Shown here: positions 16,663 to 25,271 of the stretch, piece by piece
Numbering within the stretch: position 1 is the stretch's first letter
How the letters are laid out: the number at the start of each line of letters is the position of its first letter
Source: JAPOXR01 sp965214695
GTDB lineage: Bacteria; Pseudomonadota; Alphaproteobacteria; Rhodobacterales; Rhodobacteraceae
Reading direction: 5' to 3'
Assembly: GCA_965214695.1 (NCBI GenBank)
Contig: OZ243967.1
Coordinates: forward strand, 2,666,001 to 2,730,000
Length of the DNA: 64,000 nt
Position numbers and translations under genes: made by a program
Notes under the pieces: generated by a model
Database searches by the model: none
The model's input: the letters and a program-made list of their open reading frames with translations, nothing else
Told to the model about the DNA's origin: nothing

Positions 16663-17549
16663 CGTCGCGCCGCCGCCTTGCGGTGCAAGCGCCGGTCTTC
16701 CTCGTCAATGCTCGCCGCATCGGCGTCCCGGACCAGGCAGTGTTCGCCGGATAGGCACAGGAAGCGCCGGCCACGCAATCGCCCGATCAGTGTGAGATTG
16801 ACCTGCCTGGCAATCTCCACTCCCCAGGCGGTAAATCCCGATCGAGAAGCGAGAGACGGTATTCCCATTCGCGCCGTCTTGAGGATCATTTCCGAGGTGA
16901 GGCGTCCGGTAGTGTAGAGAATCTTGTCGTCCCCCTTCGCCCCGTTGGCAAGCATCCATCCCGCCACCTTGTCAACCGCGTTATGGCGCCCGACATCCTC
17001 CATGTAGACGAGCGGAGTGTTCTGGTGGCACAGCACGGTCCCGTGAATTGCTCCCGCCTCCAGGTAGAGACTCGGCGTGGTATTGATGGTCCTGGCCAAA
17101 TCGTAGAGCCAGGATGTCTTGAGCGGCGCATCGGGCAGACTCACCCCTTCCACCAATTCGAGCATGTCGCCGAACACGGTGCCGACGGCACAGCCGCTGG
17201 TGCGGGTCTTCTTGCGGATCTTGTCCTCGTGACCGGTGACGCTTGCGGTCCGAACCACCACCGCCTCCGCCTCCGGATCATGGTCAATCCGGATCACGTC
17301 CTTCATGTCGTGCAGCATGCCCTGGTTGTAGAGGAACCCGGTGGCAAGATGTTGCGGATAATCGCCGATCGTCATCGCGGTGACGATTTCTGTCGCGTTC
17401 AGGAAGATCGTCAGCGGGCGCTCCTCGACGACGCCGGTCTCGCTCACCTGGCCCCGATGATCAACTCCGCTCACCTTGCGGGTCAATCCGGCCATCGTCG
17501 GGTCCGGCGCGACCAGGTAATCCGGACAATTGCCAGGCGGCCTCATCAA
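16659..17549 (-). CDS. fdhD: Formate dehydrogenase accessory sulfurtransferase FdhD, variant active site
   Basis: A 296-residue FdhD, which carries sulfur from IscS to the Mo/W-bis-MGD cofactor of formate dehydrogenase. Family features include 'EERPLTIFLNATEIVTAMTI', 'FLYNQGML', 'VYMEDVGRHNAVDKVAGWML', 'LYTTGRLTSEMILKTARMGI' and 'ASRSGFTAWGVEIARQ'. The active-site loop reads 'TRTSGCAVGTVFGD': Cys120 is present but the second cysteine of the CxxC pair is glycine. This is the first gene of the Moco operon; no formate dehydrogenase structural gene lies in the window. Two small hairpins stand 35-80 bases upstream. Confidence 0.92.
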   Translation of the reverse strand: MMRPPGNCPDYLVAPDPTMAGLTRKVSGVDHRGQVSETGVVEERPLTIFLNATEIVTAMTIGDYPQHLATGFLYNQGMLHDMKDVIRIDHDPEAEAVVVRTASVTGHEDKIRKKTRTSGCAVGTVFGDMLELVEGVSLPDAPLKTSWLYDLARTINTTPSLYLEAGAIHGTVLCHQNTPLVYMEDVGRHNAVDKVAGWMLANGAKGDDKILYTTGRLTSEMILKTARMGIPSLASRSGFTAWGVEIARQVNLTLIGRLRGRRFLCLSGEHCLVRDADAASIDEEDRRLHRKAAARR

Positions 17550-18147
17550 TCACCTCGCCGGCGGCTAGACCAGTCAACCCCCACCGCCTTCGCAAGGCGG
17601 CCCGGGCATCCGGCATGCCATGCCGGATCAGGGGGTTCGTGCTCAAGGAAAATGGACATTGACCCACCACGCGGCGAGATCTGCAAGGGTCCCGCAATCC
17701 CCGCCTTCCCCGTTCCCGGACGGATAGAAAGGCCTTACCGCATTTCATGCGCAAAGAAAGGAATATGCAACCCCCACTCGCCGGGCCATACCTGCTGCCA
17801 GCAACCCTTGGCCCATTCGACTCACCGGCCCCGGCCTTCCGGTCTCCGGCCAGGAGCAAGGAGCAGAAATAGGTGCATGGCGGCGAATATTCGCTCCACC
17901 TTCCATTGCCGGGTCCCCCCAGGGGGTAATGGCCATGCCCAGCCATGCACCAAGCGCAGAATTCATGTCCGGCCGCCGTTCCGGTGCCAGCCGGGAACCA
18001 GGCGATGGGTCCGGCTCCCGATGGTCGGCCGCCCCAGGGGATGAGGCTGATCGCCAACCCGCGGAGGCAGCCAGGATTGTCCTGGGCGGTGATCTTCGCC
18101 AACCACCGCCGCTCCCGGGATGGGGACCGGCTGCCGTTGGAATTCGC
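17550..18147. other. Gene-free region between fdhD and the aldolase gene
   Basis: No frame in these 598 bases looks coding to me; long open frames exist on the minus strand (to 18102 and 18578) but their residue content is Gly/Pro/Arg/Ser-rich and shows no domain. It holds the fdhD 5' region with two hairpins (17584-17628). The rest may be decayed sequence. Confidence 0.5.
17584..17628 (-). promoter_or_regulatory. Paired hairpins in the fdhD 5' region
   Basis: CCGCCTT-CGC-AAGGCGG (17584-17600, 7-bp stem) is followed directly by ATCCGGCAT-GCC-ATGCCGGAT (17608-17628, 9-bp perfect stem). They lie 35-80 bases upstream of the fdhD ATG and would be in its 5' UTR if transcription starts further up. 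There is no T-run after them on the minus strand. The role (attenuator, Moco-sensing leader or processing site) is open. Confidence 0.4.
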
Positions 18148-18987
18148 CTACGCGCCTGCCGTCGGGCCGAGGGAGGAGATGATATGGCGGGCTGCGTCCC
18201 GGATTGGCTGTTCGGTCTCCTGCAGCAGTTCGATCCGATCAAAACGATCGGGATGCGCATCCGCTGCCCGGCGCAGCGCCTGTCCGAAAAGCATCCTGAG
18301 TTCGGTCCCGATGTTGAACTTGCATACGCTGGTGGTCGTTGCCAGCCGCCGGCGCTGGTCATGGTCGATTCCCGAACCGCCATGCAATACCAGCGGGATA
18401 TCGACACTGGCCTCGATGTCTCGCAATTGGTCAAGATCGATGGATGAAGACGTACGCTGCTGAAGATGGACGTTGCCGACCGACACCGCGACGGCGTCGA
18501 TACCGGTCTCGGTGGCAAAGCGTCCCGCCTGATGCGGATCGGTGCTGGTGGAGGATTCTCCACCCGCATAGCCGACAAATCCGATTTCGCCCTCGCAGGA
18601 GATGCCGGCAGCGGCGGCCATCGCCGCCACTTCGGCAGTCAACTCGATATTGCGCTCGACCAGGTGCCGCGAGCCATCGAACATGACCGAGGTGAATCCG
18701 CAATCGATCGCCTGCCGGCACTCGTCGAGGGAGTAGCCATGATCGAGATGGGCGACCACCGGAACGCCAGCGCCTTCGCCGAGATGGCGAAACATGGCCG
18801 CCAGGACGGGAAGCGGGGTGTGGCGACGGCAGCCGGGGCCTGCCTGCAGGATGACCGGCAACTGTTCGAGTTCGGCGGCATCGACAAATGCGCGCGCGTC
18901 CTCCCATCCGAGCACGACCAGCCCGGCCACGGCATATCCGTCATGCAGGGCCGGTTGCAGGACCCCGGCCAGCGTCGCCATGGTCAT
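18148..18987 (-). CDS. Class II fructose-bisphosphate/DKGP-type aldolase (IolJ-like)
   Basis: A 279-residue zinc-dependent class II aldolase. The zinc and catalytic motifs are visible: 'VAHLDHGYS' (about residues 78-86), 'GEIGFVGYAGGE' (133-144), 'VSVGNVHLQ' with His174, and 'LVLHGGSGID' with His202, plus 'CKFNIGTELRMLF'. In the inositol pathway the IolJ member cleaves 2-deoxy-5-keto-gluconate-6-phosphate to DHAP and malonate semialdehyde. The ATG overlaps the IolB-like stop (ATGA), so it is the third gene of a kinase-isomerase-aldolase unit, which supports that role here. Tagatose- or fructose-bisphosphate cleavage cannot be excluded from sequence. Confidence 0.82.
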   Translation of the reverse strand: MTMATLAGVLQPALHDGYAVAGLVVLGWEDARAFVDAAELEQLPVILQAGPGCRRHTPLPVLAAMFRHLGEGAGVPVVAHLDHGYSLDECRQAIDCGFTSVMFDGSRHLVERNIELTAEVAAMAAAAGISCEGEIGFVGYAGGESSTSTDPHQAGRFATETGIDAVAVSVGNVHLQQRTSSSIDLDQLRDIEASVDIPLVLHGGSGIDHDQRRRLATTTSVCKFNIGTELRMLFGQALRRAADAHPDRFDRIELLQETEQPIRDAARHIISSLGPTAGA

Positions 18988-19826
18988 TTGAACTTGGCAA
19001 CCATGTCGAGAATTCCGGGAATGCTGTGCAGCTGGTCGGCGTGGTCGGGTTGAAAATACTGCTTGAGGCTTCGCTGACTCAGCCCGCCCAGTATGGTGAA
19101 GTAGTACATCTCGTAGCCAGGCAGAACCGCGCATGGATGATAGCCGCGGTCGATGCAGATGGTTGAGCCGTCAACCACGTGGTAGGCATCGCCCGCCCGC
19201 CCGTCCTGGCGCTGTAGCATCTGCAGCCCGGAGCCACGCCGGGGCCTGAACCGGAAATTGTAGGTTTCGTCGTGCCGGGTCTCGTCCGGCAGCCGGTTGG
19301 TATCATGCTTGTGCGAGGGAAAACCGGACCATCCTCCCTGGCCAACCGTGAACAGTTCGGAAACCAGCAATCGCCCGACCCGTCCGTGCTGTTTCTGACC
19401 CAGGATGTGCTTGATCTTCCGATGGGTCTTGGTCTCGTCCGAGCCGTATTGCACCAGGTCCAGATCCTCGGCCCGCACGGCAAACGCCTCCAGTTCGGTC
19501 TCGTGGCGGGCGCCGGCCACGAACACCTCGCAATTGCCGGATGCGCAGATCATTCTGGCCTGGTGGCCGGACGGAACATACACCCCTTCCGGCTCGCCGT
19601 CCCAGACATCCAGGCGGCGATTGCCGATTCCGGCGAAGGTTTTGCCTCCGGTCTCGACATCGACGGTTCCGGTTGCCGGCACGATGCAGGTCTCGTAGCC
19701 CGGAACCGAATAGCTGAATTCCTCGCTCGATTTCAGCTTGACGATGTTGAAATAATTCAGCGGAACGGTGTCGTTTCCGGCGTCGACAATCGGCCGGTTG
19801 CCGTTGTCAAAGGGAGGTATGTGCAT
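18984..19826 (-). CDS. Divergent 5-deoxy-glucuronate isomerase (IolB-like, KduI/IolB cupin)
   Basis: A 280-residue double-cupin protein of the KduI/IolB family, paralogous to the canonical iolB at 30614-31420. Metal-site motifs are kept: 'FPSHKHDTNRLPDETRHDETYNFRF' (shortened) and 'IDRGYHPCAVLPGYEMYYFTILGG'. It would isomerise 5-deoxy-glucuronate, or a related aldose, to the ketose acted on by the adjoining kinase. The N-terminal half is more diverged. The ATG at 19826 lies within the end of the kinase gene (20-base overlap). Confidence 0.8.
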   Translation of the reverse strand: MHIPPFDNGNRPIVDAGNDTVPLNYFNIVKLKSSEEFSYSVPGYETCIVPATGTVDVETGGKTFAGIGNRRLDVWDGEPEGVYVPSGHQARMICASGNCEVFVAGARHETELEAFAVRAEDLDLVQYGSDETKTHRKIKHILGQKQHGRVGRLLVSELFTVGQGGWSGFPSHKHDTNRLPDETRHDETYNFRFRPRRGSGLQMLQRQDGRAGDAYHVVDGSTICIDRGYHPCAVLPGYEMYYFTILGGLSQRSLKQYFQPDHADQLHSIPGILDMVAKFK

Positions 19827-20823
19827 GGCTCTCGTTCTTCCTGCGCCTGATGTTGGGGCGGGGATGGGCCGACAGGAATCGGTCGACCTCGGTGCGGTCC
19901 GGCATGGCCGGAGCGCAGCCGACCCGGGATACGACCATGGCGGCGCTGGCATTGCCGCGGAGGACCGACTCCTCGAGCGAATATCCGCTGGCCAGGCCGG
20001 AAACGAATCCGCCCATGAATCCATCGCCGGCGCCGATCGGCTTGAGAGTATCGACTGCGAACACGCCGGTCCTGGTCTCGGTGCCGCCGGAGATGGTGAT
20101 GGCGCCGTGCTCGCCCATCTTGTAGACGGCGACGGCAGCGGTTGATGCTGCCAACTGGCGTGCCTTGCGCAGCCCGTCGCCCCGTTTGCCGGCCATGAAA
20201 TCGAACTCGACATCGTTGCCGATGACGATGTCGCAGAGTGATCCGGCCTGGTCCAGGGTTTCGGCGGCCTCGGCATCCGACGCCCAGGAATGCGGCCGGT
20301 AGTCGATATCGATGATGGTCACCAGGCCAGCCTGGCGGGCCAGTTCGAACCCCCGGAAGGCGGCACTGCGTGAGGGCTCCTCGGCAAGGACGGTGCCGGT
20401 CGCAATCAGTCCTCCATACTGGCGGTAGTCGACGGCCTCGACATCCTTCACCGTCATCCGGAAATCGGCCGCCCGGTTCCGGTAGAGAACGCATTGATGG
20501 TCCTCGACCCTGCTGTCTGCAACCGCCATCGAGGTTCGGAACACCCCGGAAACAACCCGGACATGGTCACGATTGACCCCGTACCTGTCCAGCTGGCCCA
20601 GGCAGAACCGGCCGACGGCATCATCGGAGACCGTCGTGACCAGCGCAGAGCTGCCGCCTTGCCTGGCGATGGCGACGGCGATGTTTGCCGAGGAGCCGCC
20701 AAGACAGGCAACGAAGCGTTCGGTGGTCTCGACGCTCGTGCCCGGCGGGTCGGCATAGAGGTCCATGCCTGCCCGACCCAGCACGACGACGCGGCCGCAT
20801 TCAAGTGCCGACAACCCGCTCAT
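19807..20823 (-). CDS. PfkB-family sugar kinase (IolC-like, without DUF2090)
   Basis: A 338-residue ribokinase-fold kinase resembling 5-dehydro-2-deoxygluconokinase. It has the N-terminal 'RVVVLGRAGMDLYADPPGTS', the 'CLGGSSANIAVAIARQG' substrate loop, 'VFRTSMAVADSRVEDHQCVLYR', 'DIDYRPHSW' and the catalytic 'PIGAGDGFMGGFVSGLA'. ATG at 20823 gives this clean start; the frame continues open upstream without coding character. Unlike the second iolC in this window it lacks the C-terminal DUF2090 domain, and instead the downstream gene is a class II aldolase. Its end overlaps the isomerase gene. Confidence 0.85.
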   Translation of the reverse strand: MSGLSALECGRVVVLGRAGMDLYADPPGTSVETTERFVACLGGSSANIAVAIARQGGSSALVTTVSDDAVGRFCLGQLDRYGVNRDHVRVVSGVFRTSMAVADSRVEDHQCVLYRNRAADFRMTVKDVEAVDYRQYGGLIATGTVLAEEPSRSAAFRGFELARQAGLVTIIDIDYRPHSWASDAEAAETLDQAGSLCDIVIGNDVEFDFMAGKRGDGLRKARQLAASTAAVAVYKMGEHGAITISGGTETRTGVFAVDTLKPIGAGDGFMGGFVSGLASGYSLEESVLRGNASAAMVVSRVGCAPAMPDRTEVDRFLSAHPRPNIRRRKNESHAHTSL

Positions 20824-20995
20824 CGTCGAATGGAGGCCAGTCGAGGATGGCGGGCCTGTCCGGGAAGCATGCTGCAACCGGCCAGGCGGTCCCGGGCCTG
20901 CCTGCGCCGGCCGTTGATGGTCTGGCCCGGGCGCATGCCGTGTCCCGGCCGACGATCCCGGCTTTCGATGGTTTGATCCAGGTGCATTCTGCGGC

Positions 20996-22135
20996 TCATC
21001 CGGCCAGGGCCTTGCGGACCAGGCGGTGGAAATGGTGCAGCGAATGTTCGCCCCGTCCGGTCCGTTCCCCATCGGCGACCAGCGGTCCCTGGGAATAACC
21101 GAAGGATCTGAGCCCCCGTTGCACGCTTTCACACAGCCGGATGTCCTCGGGCACCAGGATGTCGGCCGAGTATGTCATCCGCGCCTCGTCGAAGCGTCCG
21201 GTTGCCGACAATGTGTGACCTTCGAACAGCGTTGACTCCGGGCCGGACGGGCGGATGGCGGCGATGCTCAGCTCTTCCTTGCCGGGCAGGACGTTGATCG
21301 TGGTGTTGGGCCACAGGTACCAGAATGCCGACATCATGAAATCGGTATCGGGGTCAACGGGGTAGGCGCTGTTGGCAGGTCTGATCTCGCCGCCGAGCTG
21401 CCGTGACCACAATCCGAAGGTATCATGCTGGTAGCTGTCCATGCAGATGATGTCGGAAAATGCCGGATGCGCATGGTCGCAGTGATAGCATTCGACGTAA
21501 TTGTCGACCACGACCTTCCAGCCAGCCTCGATGCGGCTCTCGCCCTGCCCGTCGGTCCTGGCCACGTGCAGGTCGCCAAAGAAGGGAATCCGCGACCGGA
21601 CATCTTCCTCCATGTCGCCGGCAAGTTCTGCCAGTGCCGGTGCCCCGGGATCGAGATTGACGAATACGCAGTCGAGAAACAGCTCAAGTCGTACCGGCTT
21701 CAGCGGAAACGCCGCCTTGTCGAATCCTGGCCGGCGACTGGCCAGCGGCGCGCCCCGCAGCGTCCCGTCACGCTGGTAGGTCCAGGCATGGTACGGGCAG
21801 GTGATTGCCCGCTCGACATTGCCGGCCCCATCCGGAAGCAGTTCATGTGCCCGGTGCCGGCACACATTGTGGAATGCCCTGATGACGTCATCATCGCCGC
21901 GGATGGCGAATATGTTCTGATCGGCGATGCGCAGCGTCACGTAGTCGCCAGCCTGCCGGAACATGCAACGATGGGCAACATACTGCCAGCTCCGGTAGAA
22001 GATGTGCGCCTTCTCCAGCTCGTAGACCGATGGGTCGGTGTAAAGATATGACGGCAGGGTGAATGACTCCTCCGCCTTCTGCCCAACCGGCAGCGGATAT
22101 GTGGTCAGCCTGTCAGGGTTCTGGATGTTCATCAT
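20996..22135 (-). CDS. Rieske-type aromatic-ring-hydroxylating/demethylating oxygenase, alpha subunit
   Basis: A 379-residue Rieske non-heme iron oxygenase. The 2Fe-2S motif is 'CRHRAHEL...CPYHAW' (C-x-H, 17 residues, C-x2-H) and the mononuclear iron site is 'VVDNYVECYHCDHAHPAFSD', as in the oxygenases that demethylate glycine betaine, carnitine or stachydrine. No ferredoxin reductase or beta subunit adjoins, so electrons must come from elsewhere. ATGs at 22135 and 22132 are both possible. It lies 44 bases after the CocE-type hydrolase and 172 before the kinase on the same strand. The substrate is unknown; context suggests a methylated or amine-bearing polyol. Confidence 0.88.
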   Translation of the reverse strand: MMNIQNPDRLTTYPLPVGQKAEESFTLPSYLYTDPSVYELEKAHIFYRSWQYVAHRCMFRQAGDYVTLRIADQNIFAIRGDDDVIRAFHNVCRHRAHELLPDGAGNVERAITCPYHAWTYQRDGTLRGAPLASRRPGFDKAAFPLKPVRLELFLDCVFVNLDPGAPALAELAGDMEEDVRSRIPFFGDLHVARTDGQGESRIEAGWKVVVDNYVECYHCDHAHPAFSDIICMDSYQHDTFGLWSRQLGGEIRPANSAYPVDPDTDFMMSAFWYLWPNTTINVLPGKEELSIAAIRPSGPESTLFEGHTLSATGRFDEARMTYSADILVPEDIRLCESVQRGLRSFGYSQGPLVADGERTGRGEHSLHHFHRLVRKALAG

Positions 22136-22179
22136 CGCATCTCGATTCCGGGCCCGGCCTCCGCCGCCAGCCGATATCC

Positions 22180-24183
22180 TCAGACCAGCTTCCTGGCAAT
22201 CGAACGTTGCCAGCATTGCTCGTGCACCAGCCGGTCATCGTTCCATGCTTCGAGCCGTGCTTCCAGTTCAAAATGCATTGGGGTCGAGGTTACCACCGTG
22301 GAAGTCCGGGTCGACACATTCCACTCTCCCCGCGAGAATCTCTCCGTCCAGACGATATCGCAACAGGCCGAATTCGGATCCTCCGGGTGGATCGAGTAGG
22401 TCTCGTCATGGGCTGATTCGACGGCCCAGCCTTCATGGTCGCCAAAAACAATCCTGCCTTCATCGACGGCGTTGTGCCGTACCAGCCGGCCGGTTCCGAT
22501 ATTCCTGGTTACCGAAAACCTGCTCCCGGCCTCCCGCTCGACCATGACATCCAGCGGGGCCGGGAGTTCAGGTCCGGGGAATTCCCGCAGCGACCGGTCG
22601 CCCGACCGGGCTGGCCGAACCGGCAATTCCAGCGTGCTGTCGGATGCGATGACCGTCAGCGCGGTCTTTTCGGGTGAAGGCCAGATGGTCGGCCAATAGG
22701 CGGTCGAGACCGCCAGGCAGATCCGGTTGCCGGCCGAAAAGGCATGGGCGATGGCATCCAGCCGGATCAGGAACTCGCAGATTTCTCCCGGCACCAGCGG
22801 CTCCGGGTCCCGGTGGTCATTGCGATGGGCCAGGTTCAGCACGCCGAAGGATATCCGGGCGGATTGCCCGTCGGGGAAGACCTCGTTCAGCACCACTGCC
22901 ACGTTCCCGCCTGTCCGGTTGCATGATGCCCGCAACCTGACGACCGGCCGTCCGAGGATCTCGAGGCCGTCCTTGAGTGGTCCGGTCTCGAAAAGCAGCG
23001 CGCCGCCGGCATCAATTCGCTGGTCGGCCGGCTGATCCGGGTCCCGTCCATAGGCGCACCATAGCCCGGCGGCCTGTCCGGTCGTCTCCGGCGAGGTGAT
23101 CTTCATCGGTCCGGCCGGTCCTGCCTGCCGCGAGAGGCCGTCGCTGTTCAGGTGGAAGTTGGTCGGGCGCAGATCGGCGGCCGGCCAGCAGGATTCGGCA
23201 ATCCAGCGGCCGGGACGCTGGTCGGGGCAGACATCCGGGAGTGCCGAATCCTGCATCCAGCACCGCAATGCCGGCTCGTCCATGATGCCATTGTCGATTC
23301 CCTTCAGCCAGTGATCCCACCACGACAGGCATTCCTGCAGGAAGCCGATCGCCGGGCCGGGGGTGGCAAAATGCGGATACTGGTGTGCCCATGGGCCAAT
23401 CAGCCCCTTGCATGGCGCTGACAAGTTGGCGAGCAGGCGGAACACCGCGTTCGTGTAGCCGTCCGCCCAGCCACCGACGGCATAGACCGCACATTCGATA
23501 TCGTCGTAATTCTCGCAGATCGAGCCGTGCCGGTAGAAGTCGTCACGATGCTGATGTTCCAGCCAGTCGACCAGCCAGTGACCGGTCTCGGCAAGCCGCC
23601 GTTGCCAGATCTGCTCCCAGCCATCGCCATGCAGCAGTGGATCCGGGGGCGTTGTATTGATCGAGAACATGAAGCCGGACCAGGCGATGTTGTCACACAG
23701 CATGGCGCCGCCCTTGTAGTGGGTATCGTCGACATAGCGGTCATCGGTGGAGCAGACGGAGACGATCGCCTTGAGCGCGGGTGGCCGGCGGGCGGCAATC
23801 TGCAGGCCGTTGAAGCCGCCCCAGGAGATGCCGATGATTCCGACTTCGCCGCAGCACCAGTTCTGCCGGGCAACCCAGTCGATGATCTCCAGCCCGTCAT
23901 CCTGTTCCTGCAGGAGATACTCGCCGAGCAGCACCCCCTCGGAATTGCCCGAGCCGCGCATGTCGACCCTGACCGATGCATAGCCATTTCGGGCGAACCA
24001 GGGATGCATCAACGCGTCACGCTGCGCCGTGCCATCCTGGTAGCGGTAGGGCAGGTATTCGAGAATCGCCGGAACGGGATGGCGATCGGCATCGGCAGGC
24101 AGCCAGATCCTGGAGGCCAGCTTCACCCCATCCGACAGGGTGATGAATGCCCCGTCAACGATCCTGATGTCCGAATTCGTCAT
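22180..24183 (-). CDS. CocE/NonD family hydrolase (X-Pro dipeptidyl-peptidase S15-like)
   Basis: A 667-residue serine hydrolase of the CocE/NonD family. The nucleophile elbow 'IIGISWGGFNGLQIA', a candidate acid in 'YAVGGWADGYTNAVF' and the histidine in 'IGPWAHQYPHF' make the triad; the C-terminal part is the jelly-roll 'X-Pro_dipept_C' domain. There is no signal peptide, so it acts in the cytoplasm. ATG at 24183 has GGCGGA six bases upstream and is preferred to 24189. It is the first gene of the cluster running to 18148. Family members cleave acyl esters or N-acylated amino acids; the substrate here is unknown. Confidence 0.88.
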   Translation of the reverse strand: MTNSDIRIVDGAFITLSDGVKLASRIWLPADADRHPVPAILEYLPYRYQDGTAQRDALMHPWFARNGYASVRVDMRGSGNSEGVLLGEYLLQEQDDGLEIIDWVARQNWCCGEVGIIGISWGGFNGLQIAARRPPALKAIVSVCSTDDRYVDDTHYKGGAMLCDNIAWSGFMFSINTTPPDPLLHGDGWEQIWQRRLAETGHWLVDWLEHQHRDDFYRHGSICENYDDIECAVYAVGGWADGYTNAVFRLLANLSAPCKGLIGPWAHQYPHFATPGPAIGFLQECLSWWDHWLKGIDNGIMDEPALRCWMQDSALPDVCPDQRPGRWIAESCWPAADLRPTNFHLNSDGLSRQAGPAGPMKITSPETTGQAAGLWCAYGRDPDQPADQRIDAGGALLFETGPLKDGLEILGRPVVRLRASCNRTGGNVAVVLNEVFPDGQSARISFGVLNLAHRNDHRDPEPLVPGEICEFLIRLDAIAHAFSAGNRICLAVSTAYWPTIWPSPEKTALTVIASDSTLELPVRPARSGDRSLREFPGPELPAPLDVMVEREAGSRFSVTRNIGTGRLVRHNAVDEGRIVFGDHEGWAVESAHDETYSIHPEDPNSACCDIVWTERFSRGEWNVSTRTSTVVTSTPMHFELEARLEAWNDDRLVHEQCWQRSIARKLV

Positions 24184-24309
24184 CTGCATTCCGCCACATT
24201 GCCGGGGGCTGGAGTTCCGGGGCTCCGCACGGGCGTGTCCTGGCTGAACTTCCGACCATCCCCTCGGGTTTCGTTGGCCTCGCAACCGCGCCGTTGCCAT
24301 GGATGCGCA

Positions 24310-24890
24310 TCATGCAGAGATGATGCCAGTCTCCTCCCATGTGCTGTACCACGCAAAGCTGGCTCCCCTGGCGTCGAGATCGGCATCTTCCGGGTCCCGG
24401 GTGACACCGTCCTCGAAGAATTCGGGATAATATTCCCGGTATTCCGACGACCGATCCTGGAGTGCCCGCAGGAACGCCTGGTGGCCCCACGCGCCGCCGA
24501 ATTTCTCGAGTGGACAGCGCCCGGTCCCGGCAACGAGATACGGGTATTTCGGTCATCTCGCGCCGGCAGGATCTTCCCGATCCGGATCCCGTATGTCCAG
24601 CTATCTCCGAAATCATGCCCGTGGATGAATTCCTGCCTGCCCCCAGGAAAGCGACGACGTCACGCAGAGCGGGCTCGAATTTTCCCGCCAATTCAGCCGG
24701 ACTCCATTGGACGATCCTGTCAAGACGTCTCGCCATGAACGCCCACAAATGACAACCCTCCCACCCCATGGCGGCCTGGATGTCGTCGTGGAGATCATCG
24801 AGACGGCAATTTGCTGACACGTCCATTCACCTTGCGGCCTCCGGTTCCACGTCCCGAAGCGTGATGCCGAGGCGGTCGAATTCGGTTGGC
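24310..24890 (-). pseudogene. Decayed pRiA4b ORF-3-like gene
   Basis: Pieces of one protein family appear in order but in different frames on the minus strand: 'GITLRDVEPE' then a TGA, then 'MDVSANCRLDDLHDDIQAAM' with 'GWEGCHLWAF', then a frameshift to 'EFIHGHDFGDSWTYGIRI', then a frame reading 'CPLEKFGGAWGHQAFLRAL' and 'EYREYYPEFFEDGVTRDPED' to the stop at 24310. These match, in order, the typical pRiA4b ORF-3 (PF07929) domain: the RDVEPPIWRR strand, the HDxIQxAMGW helix, the DFGDxW strand and the CPPEDxGGxxGYxxFL segment. At least one nonsense and two frameshift changes make it non-functional. Confidence 0.78.
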
Positions 24891-25166
24891 CTGCGTTGCC
24901 GGATCACTTTGCACCCCGGTCATTGATGTCGAAAATGCCGGCCAGGCCGGGCCTTCAAGATTGTCCATTCAATGCCGGACTGCAAGTGGCAAGGCGAGTT
25001 TGGCGAATGCGGTTCCACAACAATTTCCCGGCCGGGGAACACGCCCGCATGCCCGTTCGGGAACTCGGCTGACGGTCTGCCGGACGAGGACCAGATCAGC
25101 CACCGGCGGGAGGAAATGGGTGTTGCCGGGAGCCGGGTCGGGGTCGGGTCTCCGGATTGCGTGCTG

Positions 25167-25242
25167 TGGTGAGCCCGACAGGATTCGAACCTGTGACCCA
25201 CTGATTAAAAGTCAGTTGCTCTACCAACTGAGCTACGGGCCC
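25167..25242 (-). tRNA. tRNA-Lys (anticodon TTT)
   Basis: The minus strand folds as a full cloverleaf: acceptor GGGCCCG with CGGGCTC (one G-T pair), D-loop AGCTCAGTTGGTAGAGC, anticodon stem ACTGA/TCAGT around the loop CTTTTAA (anticodon TTT), T-loop GGTTCGAATCC, discriminator A and an encoded CCA (25167-25169). It stands alone between a pseudogene and dapF. Confidence 0.97.
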
Positions 25243-25271
25243 ACTTCAATGCCAGGGCAAGTCCTGCCTGC

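Noticed and set aside
17461..18102. 213-residue open frame on the minus strand upstream of fdhD
   Set aside because: It overlaps the fdhD 5' end and reads as Gly/Pro/Arg-rich sequence with no domain or clear Shine-Dalgarno; best explained as a chance open frame in GC-rich DNA.
24155..24826. 223-residue minus-strand open frame as a real gene
   Set aside because: Only its first 60 residues resemble the pRiA4b ORF-3 family; the rest of the domain lies in another frame, so it is part of a pseudogene.
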